Positions 51,813 through 60,831 of a stretch of DNA of 64,000 nucleotides are shown here, piece by piece; within the stretch, counting starts at the first letter, position 1, and each line of letters starts with the position of its first letter. The notes beneath the pieces were generated by a model. The model did no database searches and was not told the DNA's origin. It saw only the letters and a list, made by a program, of their open reading frames with translations. Both the position numbers and the translations under genes were made by a program. Source of the stretch: Peptoniphilus grossensis ph5. Its GTDB lineage: Bacteria > Bacillota > Clostridia > Tissierellales > Peptoniphilaceae. The stretch lies in the NCBI RefSeq assembly GCF_000311825.1, contig NZ_HE978566.1:456075-520074 (forward strand). The letters are read 5' to 3'.

Positions 51813-53060
51813 TCAATTTAAGATTCTTGACTCATCTACAGTTTTTGGATTTATTACTATGGCGTCGTTAACAGTTACAGTTTTATAACTTTTATCGCCA
51901 ATGCTAATAACAGACTCTTTATTTCCCTTGTTGATAAAGACATAATCATTTGTCTCACTTACTATTTCAACTGGCACAAATTTAACAAGCCCCTTGATTT
52001 CCTGTATATATACTCCAGTAAGATTATCTCTTTCTATAAGCGTTGACTTTGGTATTTCAAAGCCCTTAGTTTTATTTACTATAATTTTGCCATCGTGTAT
52101 CCTATTAGAATACATATTTTCAAAATATCTATCTAGGCTAACAATAATTACGGCATGATTATTATCTTTATTTATTTTTTCCACTATACCATAAATGTCT
52201 TCAATTTCTGGAATTTGTATTTTAACAGAATCCCCAATATTATAATTTGAAATTTGTGAGACATTGTTAATAGTGCAGGCAACCTTCCAATTTAAATTAT
52301 TTACTATTTTAAAAAGCGGATCTCCATTTTTTACCTTGGTTTCCATTTCCAAACTTTTAAAGTTGTAGTTTTTATTTAAGTATTTATAAGTAAACTTGTC
52401 TAAATTGTCAATTTTAAAATAATCCTCATTGCCATCAATTTTATAAGTAACTATACCACTAAATTCTGCAAGATAAGAAAAATTGAATTTAGAAATTTTT
52501 TCTTCTAAGTCCCTTTTCTTAAGCAAAAGAGTATCCTCTGATAGTTCAAGATATTCCTTTAATTCAGCCTCATTAATGTTTTCTTGAGAAGCTTCATCTG
52601 ATGAATTTATATCAAAATAAACCCCAGAATAATTTTTGTTTTTTATTTGTTCTTGAAGATTTTTTGTAAAACTCAAAGAATTTTCTTTTTCTACGGGTTC
52701 AATTCCCTTTTTTATCTTTATTGCTGCCTTAACTTTATTTAGTTCATCCTTTAAAGAGGATACATCTTCCATTAAATTTAAATTTGCAACTTCATAGCCT
52801 ACAGGCACCTTTTGTCCTTCACTGGCATGAAATACTACAATCCCATCTCCTTTTGAAAAATAAGCTTTTTCATCAAAGAGATTGTAAATTTTTGTGTCAA
52901 TATCCTTTTCAAAAGTGGTCAAAGTTGGAAAAATTGTTTTATAATTATTTACTCTACTTCCTCTTATTAATTTTGCAAAAAATACAATTAAAATTAAAAA
53001 AATTAAAAGAGCCAGCATCCTTCTCTTGAAAAATTTATTTTTTTTAAAAAAACTGTTCAA
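51813..53060 (-). CDS. HlyD-like membrane adaptor of unknown function
   Basis: The 415-residue product has a basic N-terminus and one membrane helix (about 16-31). An HlyD/RND-adaptor layout follows: a biotinyl-lipoyl-like piece (GDGIVVFHASEGQKVPVGYEVAN near 70), a helical hairpin (about 100-195), a return strand (SGIVTYKIDG near 205), and C-terminal beta barrels. A TTG start follows ATAGGTGG, with its own extended -10 promoter. No ABC transporter or channel gene is adjacent, and the neighbours are the sepF division cluster, so an envelope role is more likely than export. Confidence 0.75.
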   Translation of the reverse strand: MNSFFKKNKFFKRRMLALLIFLILIVFFAKLIRGSRVNNYKTIFPTLTTFEKDIDTKIYNLFDEKAYFSKGDGIVVFHASEGQKVPVGYEVANLNLMEDVSSLKDELNKVKAAIKIKKGIEPVEKENSLSFTKNLQEQIKNKNYSGVYFDINSSDEASQENINEAELKEYLELSEDTLLLKKRDLEEKISKFNFSYLAEFSGIVTYKIDGNEDYFKIDNLDKFTYKYLNKNYNFKSLEMETKVKNGDPLFKIVNNLNWKVACTINNVSQISNYNIGDSVKIQIPEIEDIYGIVEKINKDNNHAVIIVSLDRYFENMYSNRIHDGKIIVNKTKGFEIPKSTLIERDNLTGVYIQEIKGLVKFVPVEIVSETNDYVFINKGNKESVISIGDKSYKTVTVNDAIVINPKTVDESRILN

Positions 53061-53082
53061 AAAACCACCTATTCATCAAATA

Positions 53083-53091
53083 ATTATATCA
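53083..53091 (-). promoter_or_regulatory. Promoter of the HlyD-yggS-sepF-ylmH-lspA-rluD operon
   Basis: On the minus strand TGA is followed directly by TATAAT (53091-53083), an extended -10 element 23 bases before the TTG start. A -35 box is not clear. Confidence 0.55.
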
Positions 53092-53111
53092 CAAACTCCT
53101 GCAATATGTTA

Positions 53112-54119
53112 TTATTCGAAGAAGATTTGCTCTATTTCGTCCTTATTTTTTCTAGTCATTAAATCATACACAGCTTTATTTGGATCGTAACCTTCATATA
53201 AAACTTGGTAAAGTGCATTTGTTATTGGCATTTCTATGTTTTTAAGTTGAGAAAGTTTATAAGCAGACTTAACAGTCTTAACTCCCTCAACTACTTGACC
53301 AACTTCCTTGCAGGCTGCTTCCATTGATTTACCTTGACCAATTAATATTCCTGCTCTTCTATTTCTAGAGTGCATACTTGTGCAAGTTACTATTAAGTCA
53401 CCAATGCCAGATAGTCCATTGAAGGTGTGTGGGTTTGCACCCATGACAATACCTAGTTTACTCATTTCATAAATTCCACGAGTCATTAGTGCTGCCTTTG
53501 AGTTGTCTCCATAACCTAGACCATCATTCATGCCTGCAGCAAGAGCAATAATATTTTTTAAAGCGCCACCTATTTCAACCCCGATTAAATCAGGATTTGT
53601 GTAAATTCTAAAAATTGAAGTAGAAAATTCGTGTTGAATAGTTACTGCAGCCCTTGGATCTAGAGAAGAAGCTACAAGAGTTGTTGGAATATCCTTTCCT
53701 ACTTCTTCAGCGTGAGATGGTCCAGAAAGAGCTACAAAGGGATTGTCCTTTAAAATTTCTGATGAAATTTCTGAAATTCTATCGAGAGTTTCAAGTTCAA
53801 ATCCCTTTGATAAGTTGACAATAATTGTCTCCTTTGAAATCTTGCCCTTAATTCTTTCTAAAATTTCTCTAGTGCTAGAAGTTGGCACTGCAATAACAAA
53901 AACATCAATATCTTCAAGAACACTATCTAAATCATTAGTAAGGTTGATTTCATTTTTAAATTTTGCTCCTGGAAGATATTTTGAATTTTCTTTATTTTTC
54001 TTTATATCATCAATTACAGATTTATTTCTAATATAAAAATTTACCTTATGCCCTTTATTTGATAAAAGCCTAGCAATGGCAGTACCCCAGCTTCCACCAC
54101 CACATAGTGTGATATTCAT
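53112..54119 (-). CDS. gpsA: Glycerol-3-phosphate dehydrogenase [NAD(P)+]
   Basis: Reduces dihydroxyacetone phosphate to sn-glycerol-3-phosphate for phospholipid synthesis. The 335-residue product has GGGSWGTAIARLLSNKGH near 6 as its dinucleotide-binding loop. AVPTSSTREIL lies near 77, then the catalytic lysine in GGALKNIIALAAGM and SGIGDLIVTCTS. It overlaps plsY by four bases; the two gene products act in sequence. Confidence 0.97.
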   Translation of the reverse strand: MNITLCGGGSWGTAIARLLSNKGHKVNFYIRNKSVIDDIKKNKENSKYLPGAKFKNEINLTNDLDSVLEDIDVFVIAVPTSSTREILERIKGKISKETIIVNLSKGFELETLDRISEISSEILKDNPFVALSGPSHAEEVGKDIPTTLVASSLDPRAAVTIQHEFSTSIFRIYTNPDLIGVEIGGALKNIIALAAGMNDGLGYGDNSKAALMTRGIYEMSKLGIVMGANPHTFNGLSGIGDLIVTCTSMHSRNRRAGILIGQGKSMEAACKEVGQVVEGVKTVKSAYKLSQLKNIEMPITNALYQVLYEGYDPNKAVYDLMTRKNKDEIEQIFFE

Positions 54120-54706
54120 TTCCTACCTCCTATTTTATTTTCATTTCCGGCTATTAATCTCTTGATGTTATCCTTATGTCTTATTATTCCAATTAAAGCA
54201 ATAATATCAATTAAAATAATATTATAAGTAGTAAGGTCTGACATAAAGGTGTAGACAATAATAATTGAAATGAAAAATAAAATTGAACCAACAGAAACTA
54301 TTTTTGTTAGAAGAGTTCCAAGCACCCATACAATATAACATATTAAGGTAAGGGGAAAATTAAAAAGAGCTAAGGCGCCTAGAGTTGTAGCAACTCCCTT
54401 TCCACCTCTAAAATTCATGTAGAAGGGGAAATCGTGACCAATTACAGATCCAAGTATTCCCAGTGGAATAAGGTTTCTCCCGAAAAATTTTCCAATTATA
54501 AAAGTTACTGCTACTCCCTTAAAAAAATCAATAATAAAAGTTGTAACACCAGCTTTTTTGCCAAGAACTCTCATGGCATTAGTTGTTCCAGCGTTTCCTG
54601 AACCATATTTTCTAATATCTTTATTTAAAAATAATTCTCCTATAATATAGGAACCAGAAATTGTGCCAATCAAATAAGATATAATTAAAACTAAGAAATA
54701 ATTCAT
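54116..54706 (-). CDS. plsY: Acyl-phosphate glycerol-3-phosphate acyltransferase
   Basis: Membrane enzyme that puts the first acyl chain on glycerol-3-phosphate, using acyl-phosphate. The 196-residue product has five membrane helices. The three active-site loops are SYIIGELF...GSGNAGTTNAMRVLG (near 18-48), NFRGGKGVATTLG (near 98) and the C-terminal IRHKDNIKRL. It overlaps der and gpsA by four bases each. Confidence 0.97.
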   Translation of the reverse strand: MNYFLVLIISYLIGTISGSYIIGELFLNKDIRKYGSGNAGTTNAMRVLGKKAGVTTFIIDFFKGVAVTFIIGKFFGRNLIPLGILGSVIGHDFPFYMNFRGGKGVATTLGALALFNFPLTLICYIVWVLGTLLTKIVSVGSILFFISIIIVYTFMSDLTTYNIILIDIIALIGIIRHKDNIKRLIAGNENKIGGRK

Positions 54707-56043
54707 CTTCTTGGTCCTTTGTCAGCTCTTGGATTAACTCTGTTTTTCAACTCCAATATTATTGGAGTGCCATCAAAGGAATAGGTCTCTCTAATTTGAT
54801 TTTCAATATATCTCAAATAGGAGAAGTGGAATAATTCCTTATCATTAACAGAAAGTAAAAATTTTGGTGGTCTAACACTTACTTGAGAACCGTAGTAGAG
54901 CTTTCCTCTCTTGCCCTTATCTGATGGCGGTTGGTTCATAAGAACTGCTCTATTTAAAATATCGTTTAATACACCAGTTTGAATTCTGTGGTTGTAATTG
55001 TTGTTTACCACTTCAATTAAATCTAAAAATTCATTTACTCTTTGACCGGTTTTAGCTGATATAAATATTATTGGAGCATATAAGACAAAAGGAAGCTGAT
55101 TTCTTATTTCCTTTTCAAAGTTTTTCATAGTCTTTGTCTCTTTTTCAAGAGCATCCCACTTATTTACTGCAATAATAATTGCCTTATTATTGTCATGAGC
55201 ATATCCAACAATTTTAGAATCCTGTTCAGTTACACCTTCTAGCGCATCAATCATAAGTACACAGACATTTGATCTTTCTATTGCAGTAAGAGTTCTTATT
55301 ACAGAATATCTCTCAACACCTGGTACAATTTTTTTCTTTTTTCTAAGTCCAGCAGTGTCTACAAAAACATATTCATTGTCCTTGTATTTAATTAAAGAGT
55401 CAATTGAATCTCTTGTAGTGCCGGGAATATCTGTAACTATAGACCTGTTTTCTCCAGTTAAATAATTTAGAAGAGAGGACTTGCCAACATTAGGTTTACC
55501 TATTAAGGTAACCCTTATAAGATCATCATCTTCTATATCATCTACTGGTGTAAAACCACTTACAACTTCGTCAAGCAAGTCACCTACACCAGTGCCTTGT
55601 TCAGCACTTATGCCAATGGGATTTCCTAAACCTAATTCATAAAAATCAAAAATATTTTCCTTTGTTATTTTTGAATCATATTTATTTACAGCTAAAACAA
55701 CTTTAGTTTTGGTTTTTCTGAGAAATTGTGAAATTTCTACATCTGTTGGATTTAAACCCTCAGCACCATCTACTAAAAATATTACAACATCAGAAGTTTC
55801 TAGTGCCATATCGATTTGTGCCTTGATGCTAGACATAAATATGTCTTCGTCCTTTAGATCAAGTCCACCTGTATCCACAAGTAAAAATTTATAATTAAGC
55901 CAAGATGCAGGTTGATATATTCTATCTCTAGTTACACCTGGAGTATCTTCAGTTATAGAAACTTTTCTTCCTACTATTTTGTTAAATAAAGTAGATTTGC
56001 CTACATTTGGTCTGCCAATTATTGAAACTATGGGCATTTCCAT
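54703..56043 (-). CDS. der: Ribosome biogenesis GTPase Der (EngA)
   Basis: Double GTPase needed for 50S assembly. The 446-residue product has two G domains (GRPNVGKSTLFN near 11, DTPGVTRDR; GKPNVGKSSLLN near 185, DIPGTTRDS, NKWD near 297). A C-terminal KH-like domain ends with basic residues. ATG 56043 is preferred because GGGGTGAT lies seven bases upstream. It leads der-plsY-gpsA from a promoter at 56065-56093. Confidence 0.97.
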   Translation of the reverse strand: MEMPIVSIIGRPNVGKSTLFNKIVGRKVSITEDTPGVTRDRIYQPASWLNYKFLLVDTGGLDLKDEDIFMSSIKAQIDMALETSDVVIFLVDGAEGLNPTDVEISQFLRKTKTKVVLAVNKYDSKITKENIFDFYELGLGNPIGISAEQGTGVGDLLDEVVSGFTPVDDIEDDDLIRVTLIGKPNVGKSSLLNYLTGENRSIVTDIPGTTRDSIDSLIKYKDNEYVFVDTAGLRKKKKIVPGVERYSVIRTLTAIERSNVCVLMIDALEGVTEQDSKIVGYAHDNNKAIIIAVNKWDALEKETKTMKNFEKEIRNQLPFVLYAPIIFISAKTGQRVNEFLDLIEVVNNNYNHRIQTGVLNDILNRAVLMNQPPSDKGKRGKLYYGSQVSVRPPKFLLSVNDKELFHFSYLRYIENQIRETYSFDGTPIILELKNRVNPRADKGPRR

Positions 56044-56064
56044 ATAATCACCCCTATCTAAGTA

Positions 56065-56093
56065 ATTATAACAAATTAAATTATTAGATTCAA
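56065..56093 (-). promoter_or_regulatory. der-plsY-gpsA promoter
   Basis: On the minus strand TTGAAT (56093-56088), a 17-base spacer ending in TGT, and TATAAT (56070-56065). Confidence 0.8.
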
Positions 56094-56107
56094 TTTACTA
56101 TTTACAA

Positions 56108-56136
56108 TTGAGAATAAAAAAACTCCATAGTATAAT
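56108..56136 (+). promoter_or_regulatory. Threonine/serine exporter promoter
   Basis: TTGAGA at 56108-56113, a 17-base spacer and TATAAT at 56131-56136, back to back with the der promoter. Confidence 0.75.
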
Positions 56137-56151
56137 TAGCTTGGTGATAAA

Positions 56152-56931
56152 ATGGCGAAAGTTTTAAACAATATAAAAGATGCTAAAGATTTAATGAATC
56201 TATCCTTATTCACTGGCGCTTTATTAATTCAAAATGGAGCAGAATCTTATAGGGCAGAAGATACAATCGAAAGGATTTGTAAGTCGGTCTCTAATATTTC
56301 TAATGTTTCAGCCTACGCTCTACCCTCTGCAATTTTTATTTCAATGGAGTTTGAGGGAGAAACTCTTAACAATTTTAGAAAAATTACAATTTCAGATACA
56401 AATTTATATAAAATTGACTGTGTAAATTCTTTTTCAAGAGATTTTGTCTCACGAGATCTTTCAATAAAGGAAGGCTATGAAAGACTTTTTGAAATTGATG
56501 CAGCTGAAGAAAATCCAAAGAAAATATATTTTTCTGGTGGCATTGCTTCCTCCTTCTTCACACTTTTATTTGGTGGCGACTTAAAGGACTTCTTGGCTAG
56601 TTTTCTTATTGGCATATTAATCCCCATAGTTCTTGAAAAACTTAGCTACTTCAAACTTTCTTTTTTCATAAATAATATTATTTGCGCCTTTATTACATCA
56701 GTCCTAGCAATTATCTGTGTACACTTTGGTTTTGGCTCAAACATTGACAACATAATCATCGGAGTAATAATGCTTTTGGTTCCTGGCGTTGCCATAACAA
56801 ACTCTGTGAGAGACATAATGAGCGGCGAATTTATAACAGGTGCCATTACTATGATTAAAGCCTTCTTCATTGCACTTGCCATTGCCTTTGGCGTGGGCGT
56901 TGGTTTAAAAATTATGAGGTTTATAATATGA
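56152..56931 (+). CDS. Threonine/serine exporter, large subunit (ThrE N-domain, YjjP-like)
   Basis: Half of a two-gene ThrE-type exporter that releases threonine and serine. The 259-residue product has an N-terminal soluble part with TGALLIQNGAESYRAEDTIERI (near 20-42). Five membrane helices follow from about 122 on, including VPGVAITNSVRDIMSGEFITG. In actinobacterial ThrE the two parts are one protein; here they are split, as in many Firmicutes. GGTGAT precedes the ATG; it overlaps the next gene by four bases. Confidence 0.9.
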   Translation: MAKVLNNIKDAKDLMNLSLFTGALLIQNGAESYRAEDTIERICKSVSNISNVSAYALPSAIFISMEFEGETLNNFRKITISDTNLYKIDCVNSFSRDFVSRDLSIKEGYERLFEIDAAEENPKKIYFSGGIASSFFTLLFGGDLKDFLASFLIGILIPIVLEKLSYFKLSFFINNIICAFITSVLAIICVHFGFGSNIDNIIIGVIMLLVPGVAITNSVRDIMSGEFITGAITMIKAFFIALAIAFGVGVGLKIMRFII

Positions 56932-57389
56932 AGATGCTCTCACAATTTTTCTTATCAGCCTTTGCTACCTATGGCTTTACTATTTATTTTAAGCTTCCAA
57001 AAAAAGTTAGGATCATTACATCAGCCCTAAGCGGTTTTATATGGATAATCTACGAATATTTATTTAGTTTTAGTGAGAACTATATGATTTCATATTTGAT
57101 TTCATCTTTTCTCATTGGAATTTTTTCTGAAACTTTTGCTATTAAATTTAAAAAGCCCGCCACAGTATTTACACTCCCTTGCCTAGTACCACTTGTACCA
57201 GGAGCAGGAATGTATTACATTATGTATTATTTCATCGAATCAAATTATATTTTAATGCGAGAACAAGTCATTAAAACGACATTAACTACATCTGCACTTG
57301 CCCTAGGCATAGTCTTATCTCAAGGTTTAGTTAGAATTATTAAAGAATCTTCAAGAAAAATTAAGGCAAATAAAAAAGGTAATGGATAA
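56928..57389 (+). CDS. Threonine/serine exporter, small subunit (YjjB-like)
   Basis: Second half of the ThrE-type exporter. The 153-residue product has four membrane helices and the family segment LPCLVPLVPGAGMYYIMYY near residue 85. It ends in a basic tail. Translation is coupled to the large subunit through an ATGA overlap, and a strong terminator starts inside its last codons. Confidence 0.9.
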   Translation: MKMLSQFFLSAFATYGFTIYFKLPKKVRIITSALSGFIWIIYEYLFSFSENYMISYLISSFLIGIFSETFAIKFKKPATVFTLPCLVPLVPGAGMYYIMYYFIESNYILMREQVIKTTLTTSALALGIVLSQGLVRIIKESSRKIKANKKGNG

Positions 57390-57419
57390 ATTTTTCCATT
57401 ACCTTAATTTTTTTGCCTT
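57363..57419. terminator. Bidirectional terminator between exporter and TraB-family gene
   Basis: The core stem is AAGGTAATGG (57376-57385) with CCATTACCTT (57396-57405), followed by T7. Outer arms AAGGCAAA (57363-57370) and TTTGCCTT (57412-57419) can pair as well, giving a long nested hairpin whose ends reach into both convergent genes. Confidence 0.85.
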
Positions 57420-58570
57420 TAGAATAAACTTTGTATTATTTTACTTCCAGCAATTATTGTTCCAATTGATGAGCCAATATTTGCCAGTATTACCACTAAA
57501 AGAGCCTTCAAAAATTTATTGTGAATCCAAGCTTTTATACTAAAAATATCTTCAGGAATATTATTTACATCCTCAACTGTAGGTTTTTTTAAGCTTGCTT
57601 CTACAAGACCTGCAAACCAACCACAAGCAAGCATTGGGTTTATAGATGTAAAAGGTGCTGCAACAAAGGCTGTCAAAACACTTAGTGGATGAGGAAGGCA
57701 TAGAGCTGTTAAGAGAGCGGCAAGAACAGAATTAAATAAAAACCATGACTTTATTTGCGCCATTCCTGTATTCATGCTTTGCTTAAAGCCAAGTCCAATT
57801 AAAACTACAATTAAAATTGGAATTAACCAAGGTATGACCTTGCCAGCCAAAGATTTTGGCGGAATTTTATTTAGCTCTTCAATATTTTGCTCTTTAAAAA
57901 CTTCTTCTTCAACTCCTGGAGTGTGTGCCGCACCAAGAATGGCAATAACTTTATCCCCTGGAGCATTTTTAATATTATATGCTAGATACTTATCTCTTTC
58001 ATGCAAAAGAGTTGCTGCTATCTGAGGATAATCCTTGCCCATATCTTCAATTGCAAGCTCAAGATTATCTCTTTCAATTAATTTTTGTAGGTCCTCTTCT
58101 GAAACATCTTCATCATCGTCTATGGACATTAAAGAAAAAAATAATTTTATTCTTTCAAAAAACCCCATCTTTCTCCATATTCGCATAAAGGTTGTTTGGA
58201 TACTTCTATCGGCTAAGACTAAATTTATGCCAAATTCTTCTGATGCCTTCATGCCCTCAATCATTTCTTGACCAGGCTTTGTCTTTAGCTTCTTGGCAAT
58301 ATTTTTTTGGTAAGATGAAAGAATTAAATTTGCAATTAAAAGTGTAACTTTTTTTTGTTTAATTATGTCAATAATATTTGTATTTTTCCAAGCATCAGGA
58401 TTTTTTAAATTCTTGTACCTTTGTTCATCAAGTTCAATGCAAATTGAATCAGGTTTTTCTTCTTCAATAGTTTCTCTAACTAATTTTGCACTTTCTTGTG
58501 AAACATGAGCAGTGGGAATTAAAATTATTTCCTTGCCATGATAATCTATTCTAATTAATTTATCCTTCAT
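57419..58570 (-). CDS. TraB/GumN-family membrane protein
   Basis: The 383-residue product has the TraB-domain motifs PTAHVSQES (H22), IELDEQRY (E46) and ILGAAHTPGVEEE (near 213). These residues form the predicted metal site of the TraB/Tiki/GumN superfamily. The C-terminal third has about four membrane helices (from VIPWLIPILIVVLIGLGF near 240). Enterococcal TraB acts in pheromone shutdown, while other members are proteases or of unknown role. AGGAGA precedes the ATG. It follows two membrane coiled-coil genes and is the last gene of that unit. Confidence 0.85.
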   Translation of the reverse strand: MKDKLIRIDYHGKEIILIPTAHVSQESAKLVRETIEEEKPDSICIELDEQRYKNLKNPDAWKNTNIIDIIKQKKVTLLIANLILSSYQKNIAKKLKTKPGQEMIEGMKASEEFGINLVLADRSIQTTFMRIWRKMGFFERIKLFFSLMSIDDDEDVSEEDLQKLIERDNLELAIEDMGKDYPQIAATLLHERDKYLAYNIKNAPGDKVIAILGAAHTPGVEEEVFKEQNIEELNKIPPKSLAGKVIPWLIPILIVVLIGLGFKQSMNTGMAQIKSWFLFNSVLAALLTALCLPHPLSVLTAFVAAPFTSINPMLACGWFAGLVEASLKKPTVEDVNNIPEDIFSIKAWIHNKFLKALLVVILANIGSSIGTIIAGSKIIQSLF

Positions 58571-58591
58571 TTTTCTCCTAAAATAGAAGAG

Positions 58592-59566
58592 TTACTCTCT
58601 CTCTTCTGACAATGTATAAGTATCTCCGCTTACTCTATTGTAGTAAGTTACAGTAAGTTTATTATTTTCATTTTTTTCACTCATAAGGCTATCATCTAAA
58701 ACATTTAATTTATTTGTGCCATTTTCTGACACAATTTTATAATTTTCTAAATAATTTACAGATGAGTTTAAAATATCAATACAAAGGGCATTTAAGATCC
58801 TAAAATTATTATCTTCGTCACTTTTCTTAGCTGTTTCACTTTTTAAAATGTTGTCATTATTTTGACCCAATATTTTAATATTTTCCTTGTCGCCATAAAT
58901 ATTTTCGTAAACCGAAAAGAACTCTTCTTCTTCCTTTAAAATAGTTTCTTTTTCTTCCTTTAGCTTTGAAATTTTGGAAGTGTCATTTAATAAAATAGAC
59001 TTTAGCATGTAATTATCTCCATTAATTAAATAATCTATGATTCCAAGATTTTCATAGGCCTTTAGGTTGTGCTTACTTATATTTCTATTTAAATCAAAAT
59101 TATAGTAGGAATTTAAGAGAAACTCAATCATGAGAAGATTTGATCTAACATCTTCTTCTGTTAAATTTTCTTCAATAAAACTTCCCTTTAATGGCTTATA
59201 ATCGTTGATCTTTCCATTTTCTATATTGTATAATTCATTAAAGTTATTTTTGCGAAAAGAAATTAGTGAGTCACTAATTTCCATATTCATGCTATCTATT
59301 TCGGAAGTCTTGTCTTTAATAATGTCAAATTTATTTATTTCGTTGTTTATTACATCTAATTTTGACTTTTTACTGTTGTTTTCTTGGCTCAAAGTTTTAA
59401 ATTTATCTTCAGCCTTCTTCTTACTTTCTAAAAGGGCAGAATTTTCTCTTGATAAGTTAAAGTAAGAAGATCCCACAGTTTTTAAATTAGAAAGTCCAAG
59501 AAAAGAAAAAACAAAAGCAAGGGCAATAAAAATGATTGGTATTGTAATTTTTTTATTTTTAATCAT
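58592..59566 (-). CDS. Membrane-anchored coiled-coil protein of unknown function (second of a pair)
   Basis: I do not recognise a family. The product of 324 residues has one N-terminal membrane helix (about 8-25). A coiled coil follows (about 37-90), then a mostly helical, asparagine- and glutamate-rich extracytoplasmic body with a second coil near 200-215. The end is beta-like (KLTVTYYNRVSGDTYTLSEE). ATG 59566 is preferred over the GTG at 59575, because GAGTGAT is then correctly spaced. It overlaps the preceding gene, whose product has the same layout, so the two probably act together. Confidence 0.8.
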   Translation of the reverse strand: MIKNKKITIPIIFIALAFVFSFLGLSNLKTVGSSYFNLSRENSALLESKKKAEDKFKTLSQENNSKKSKLDVINNEINKFDIIKDKTSEIDSMNMEISDSLISFRKNNFNELYNIENGKINDYKPLKGSFIEENLTEEDVRSNLLMIEFLLNSYYNFDLNRNISKHNLKAYENLGIIDYLINGDNYMLKSILLNDTSKISKLKEEKETILKEEEEFFSVYENIYGDKENIKILGQNNDNILKSETAKKSDEDNNFRILNALCIDILNSSVNYLENYKIVSENGTNKLNVLDDSLMSEKNENNKLTVTYYNRVSGDTYTLSEERE

Positions 59567-60377
59567 TGTTATCACTCTTTTCTAAAGCTTTTAAAATACC
59601 AAGATTTTTGTAATAGGATGAAATTTTTTCTTCCATAAACTTATTCAAGTAAATTAAATTTTCAGACTTTAAATTTCCGGTTTTGTAGCCCTTTCTCTCA
59701 ATTTCCTTATAAATAAACAAAAGATTATTTACATCTGCATAAATTTCTGAAAGAGATGATTTTTCATCATTTATATAAGAATATATATTTGAGCTGTAAA
59801 TTGAAGCATAAAAAACCAAGGCATCCAGTTCCTTTGAATTTTTATTTAATTTTAAAATGCTCTTGGCAAATCCATTTGATTCTTCAACATAAGCTTTAAT
59901 ATTAAGTTCATTGTATATATTTTTGTGTTTGTCTAAATTTTCCTCGCTATAAAGATCTAGAAAATCATTAACTGATTTGTCATAGCCATCTTTTTCATAA
60001 ATATCAGACTCAAAATAAGCTCCATAGGCCTTTAATCTTTCCTTAATCTCGGCTACTATGGCTTTGTTTTGATTTGTATAATCCTCTTTCAACCTTTTTA
60101 TTTCATCAGATTTACTTGACTCAAATTGATATCCATATTTTTCATAAAATTCTTGTGATTTTATATTAAATTCAATTTCTAGAGAATCAATATCTTCTGT
60201 GATAGACCTTGTTTTATCTTCAATTAAATTTATTTCTTCTCTAATATTTTTATTCTCAGAAATAATTTCTGATGAGTACTTTTTATTTGCAAGTGAGTAG
60301 ATGAAAAAAATCAAAGACAAAATAAATAGGATAATTGAAAAAATATATAAGGCTTTATACCAGTTTTTACTAAACAT
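59559..60377 (-). CDS. Membrane-anchored coiled-coil protein of unknown function (first of a pair)
   Basis: I do not recognise a family. The 272-residue product has one N-terminal membrane helix (about 8-28) and a coiled coil (about 35-70). A helical charged body follows, with few hydrophobic stretches and no catalytic motif I can see. It lies seven bases after the rseC-like gene and overlaps the next gene, whose product shares its topology and size. Together they look like a bitopic pair with large outward-facing helical domains. Confidence 0.8.
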   Translation of the reverse strand: MFSKNWYKALYIFSIILFILSLIFFIYSLANKKYSSEIISENKNIREEINLIEDKTRSITEDIDSLEIEFNIKSQEFYEKYGYQFESSKSDEIKRLKEDYTNQNKAIVAEIKERLKAYGAYFESDIYEKDGYDKSVNDFLDLYSEENLDKHKNIYNELNIKAYVEESNGFAKSILKLNKNSKELDALVFYASIYSSNIYSYINDEKSSLSEIYADVNNLLFIYKEIERKGYKTGNLKSENLIYLNKFMEEKISSYYKNLGILKALEKSDNND

Positions 60378-60384
60378 TTCTCAC

Positions 60385-60807
60385 CTACATTTTTTCGAGA
60401 AAAATAGCAGCTTTATTTGTTTTGTTAAATTTGTGATCTATTTCTTTTAATATTAAATGTGAAATAAGCAAGGAAAATACCCCAATAATTAGTGATATTA
60501 AATCTATATTTCCCATGGAAGTCTTGCTCATAATAATATAGGAAATTGTAATTGTAGACATAAATAAAATTAAAGGAAGACCATATACTAAAAATTTATA
60601 AGAAAGTACAGACTTGTTCCTTGTCTTAATTTTTACAAGGTCGCCAACATTGGCTGACACAGTATTTTGAAATTCGAAAAGTTCTCTCTCTGATTCAGCA
60701 CATTTTGCACTACAAGATTCACAACTTTCTCCGCAAGCACTTTCTCTTGTAAATTCTACAAAGATTTTATTTTTATCCTTTGATCTAACAATTCCAATGC
60801 TTTCCAT
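60385..60807 (-). CDS. RseC/MucC-like membrane protein
   Basis: Family of SoxR-reducing or Rnf-associated proteins. The 140-residue product has a soluble N-terminus with a cysteine cluster C25-x3-C29-x2-C32-x3-C36. A beta-rich stretch (VSANVGDLVKIKTRNKSVL) and two membrane helices (about 70-93 and 100-120) follow. In other bacteria RseC is tied to electron transfer by Rnf complexes; no rnf gene is in this window. It is 24 bases after aspS and seven before the next gene, so it belongs to the aspS-linked unit. Confidence 0.85.
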   Translation of the reverse strand: MESIGIVRSKDKNKIFVEFTRESACGESCESCSAKCAESERELFEFQNTVSANVGDLVKIKTRNKSVLSYKFLVYGLPLILFMSTITISYIIMSKTSMGNIDLISLIIGVFSLLISHLILKEIDHKFNKTNKAAIFLEKM

Positions 60808-60831
60808 AATATCACCTTAATCTCCTTTTTT

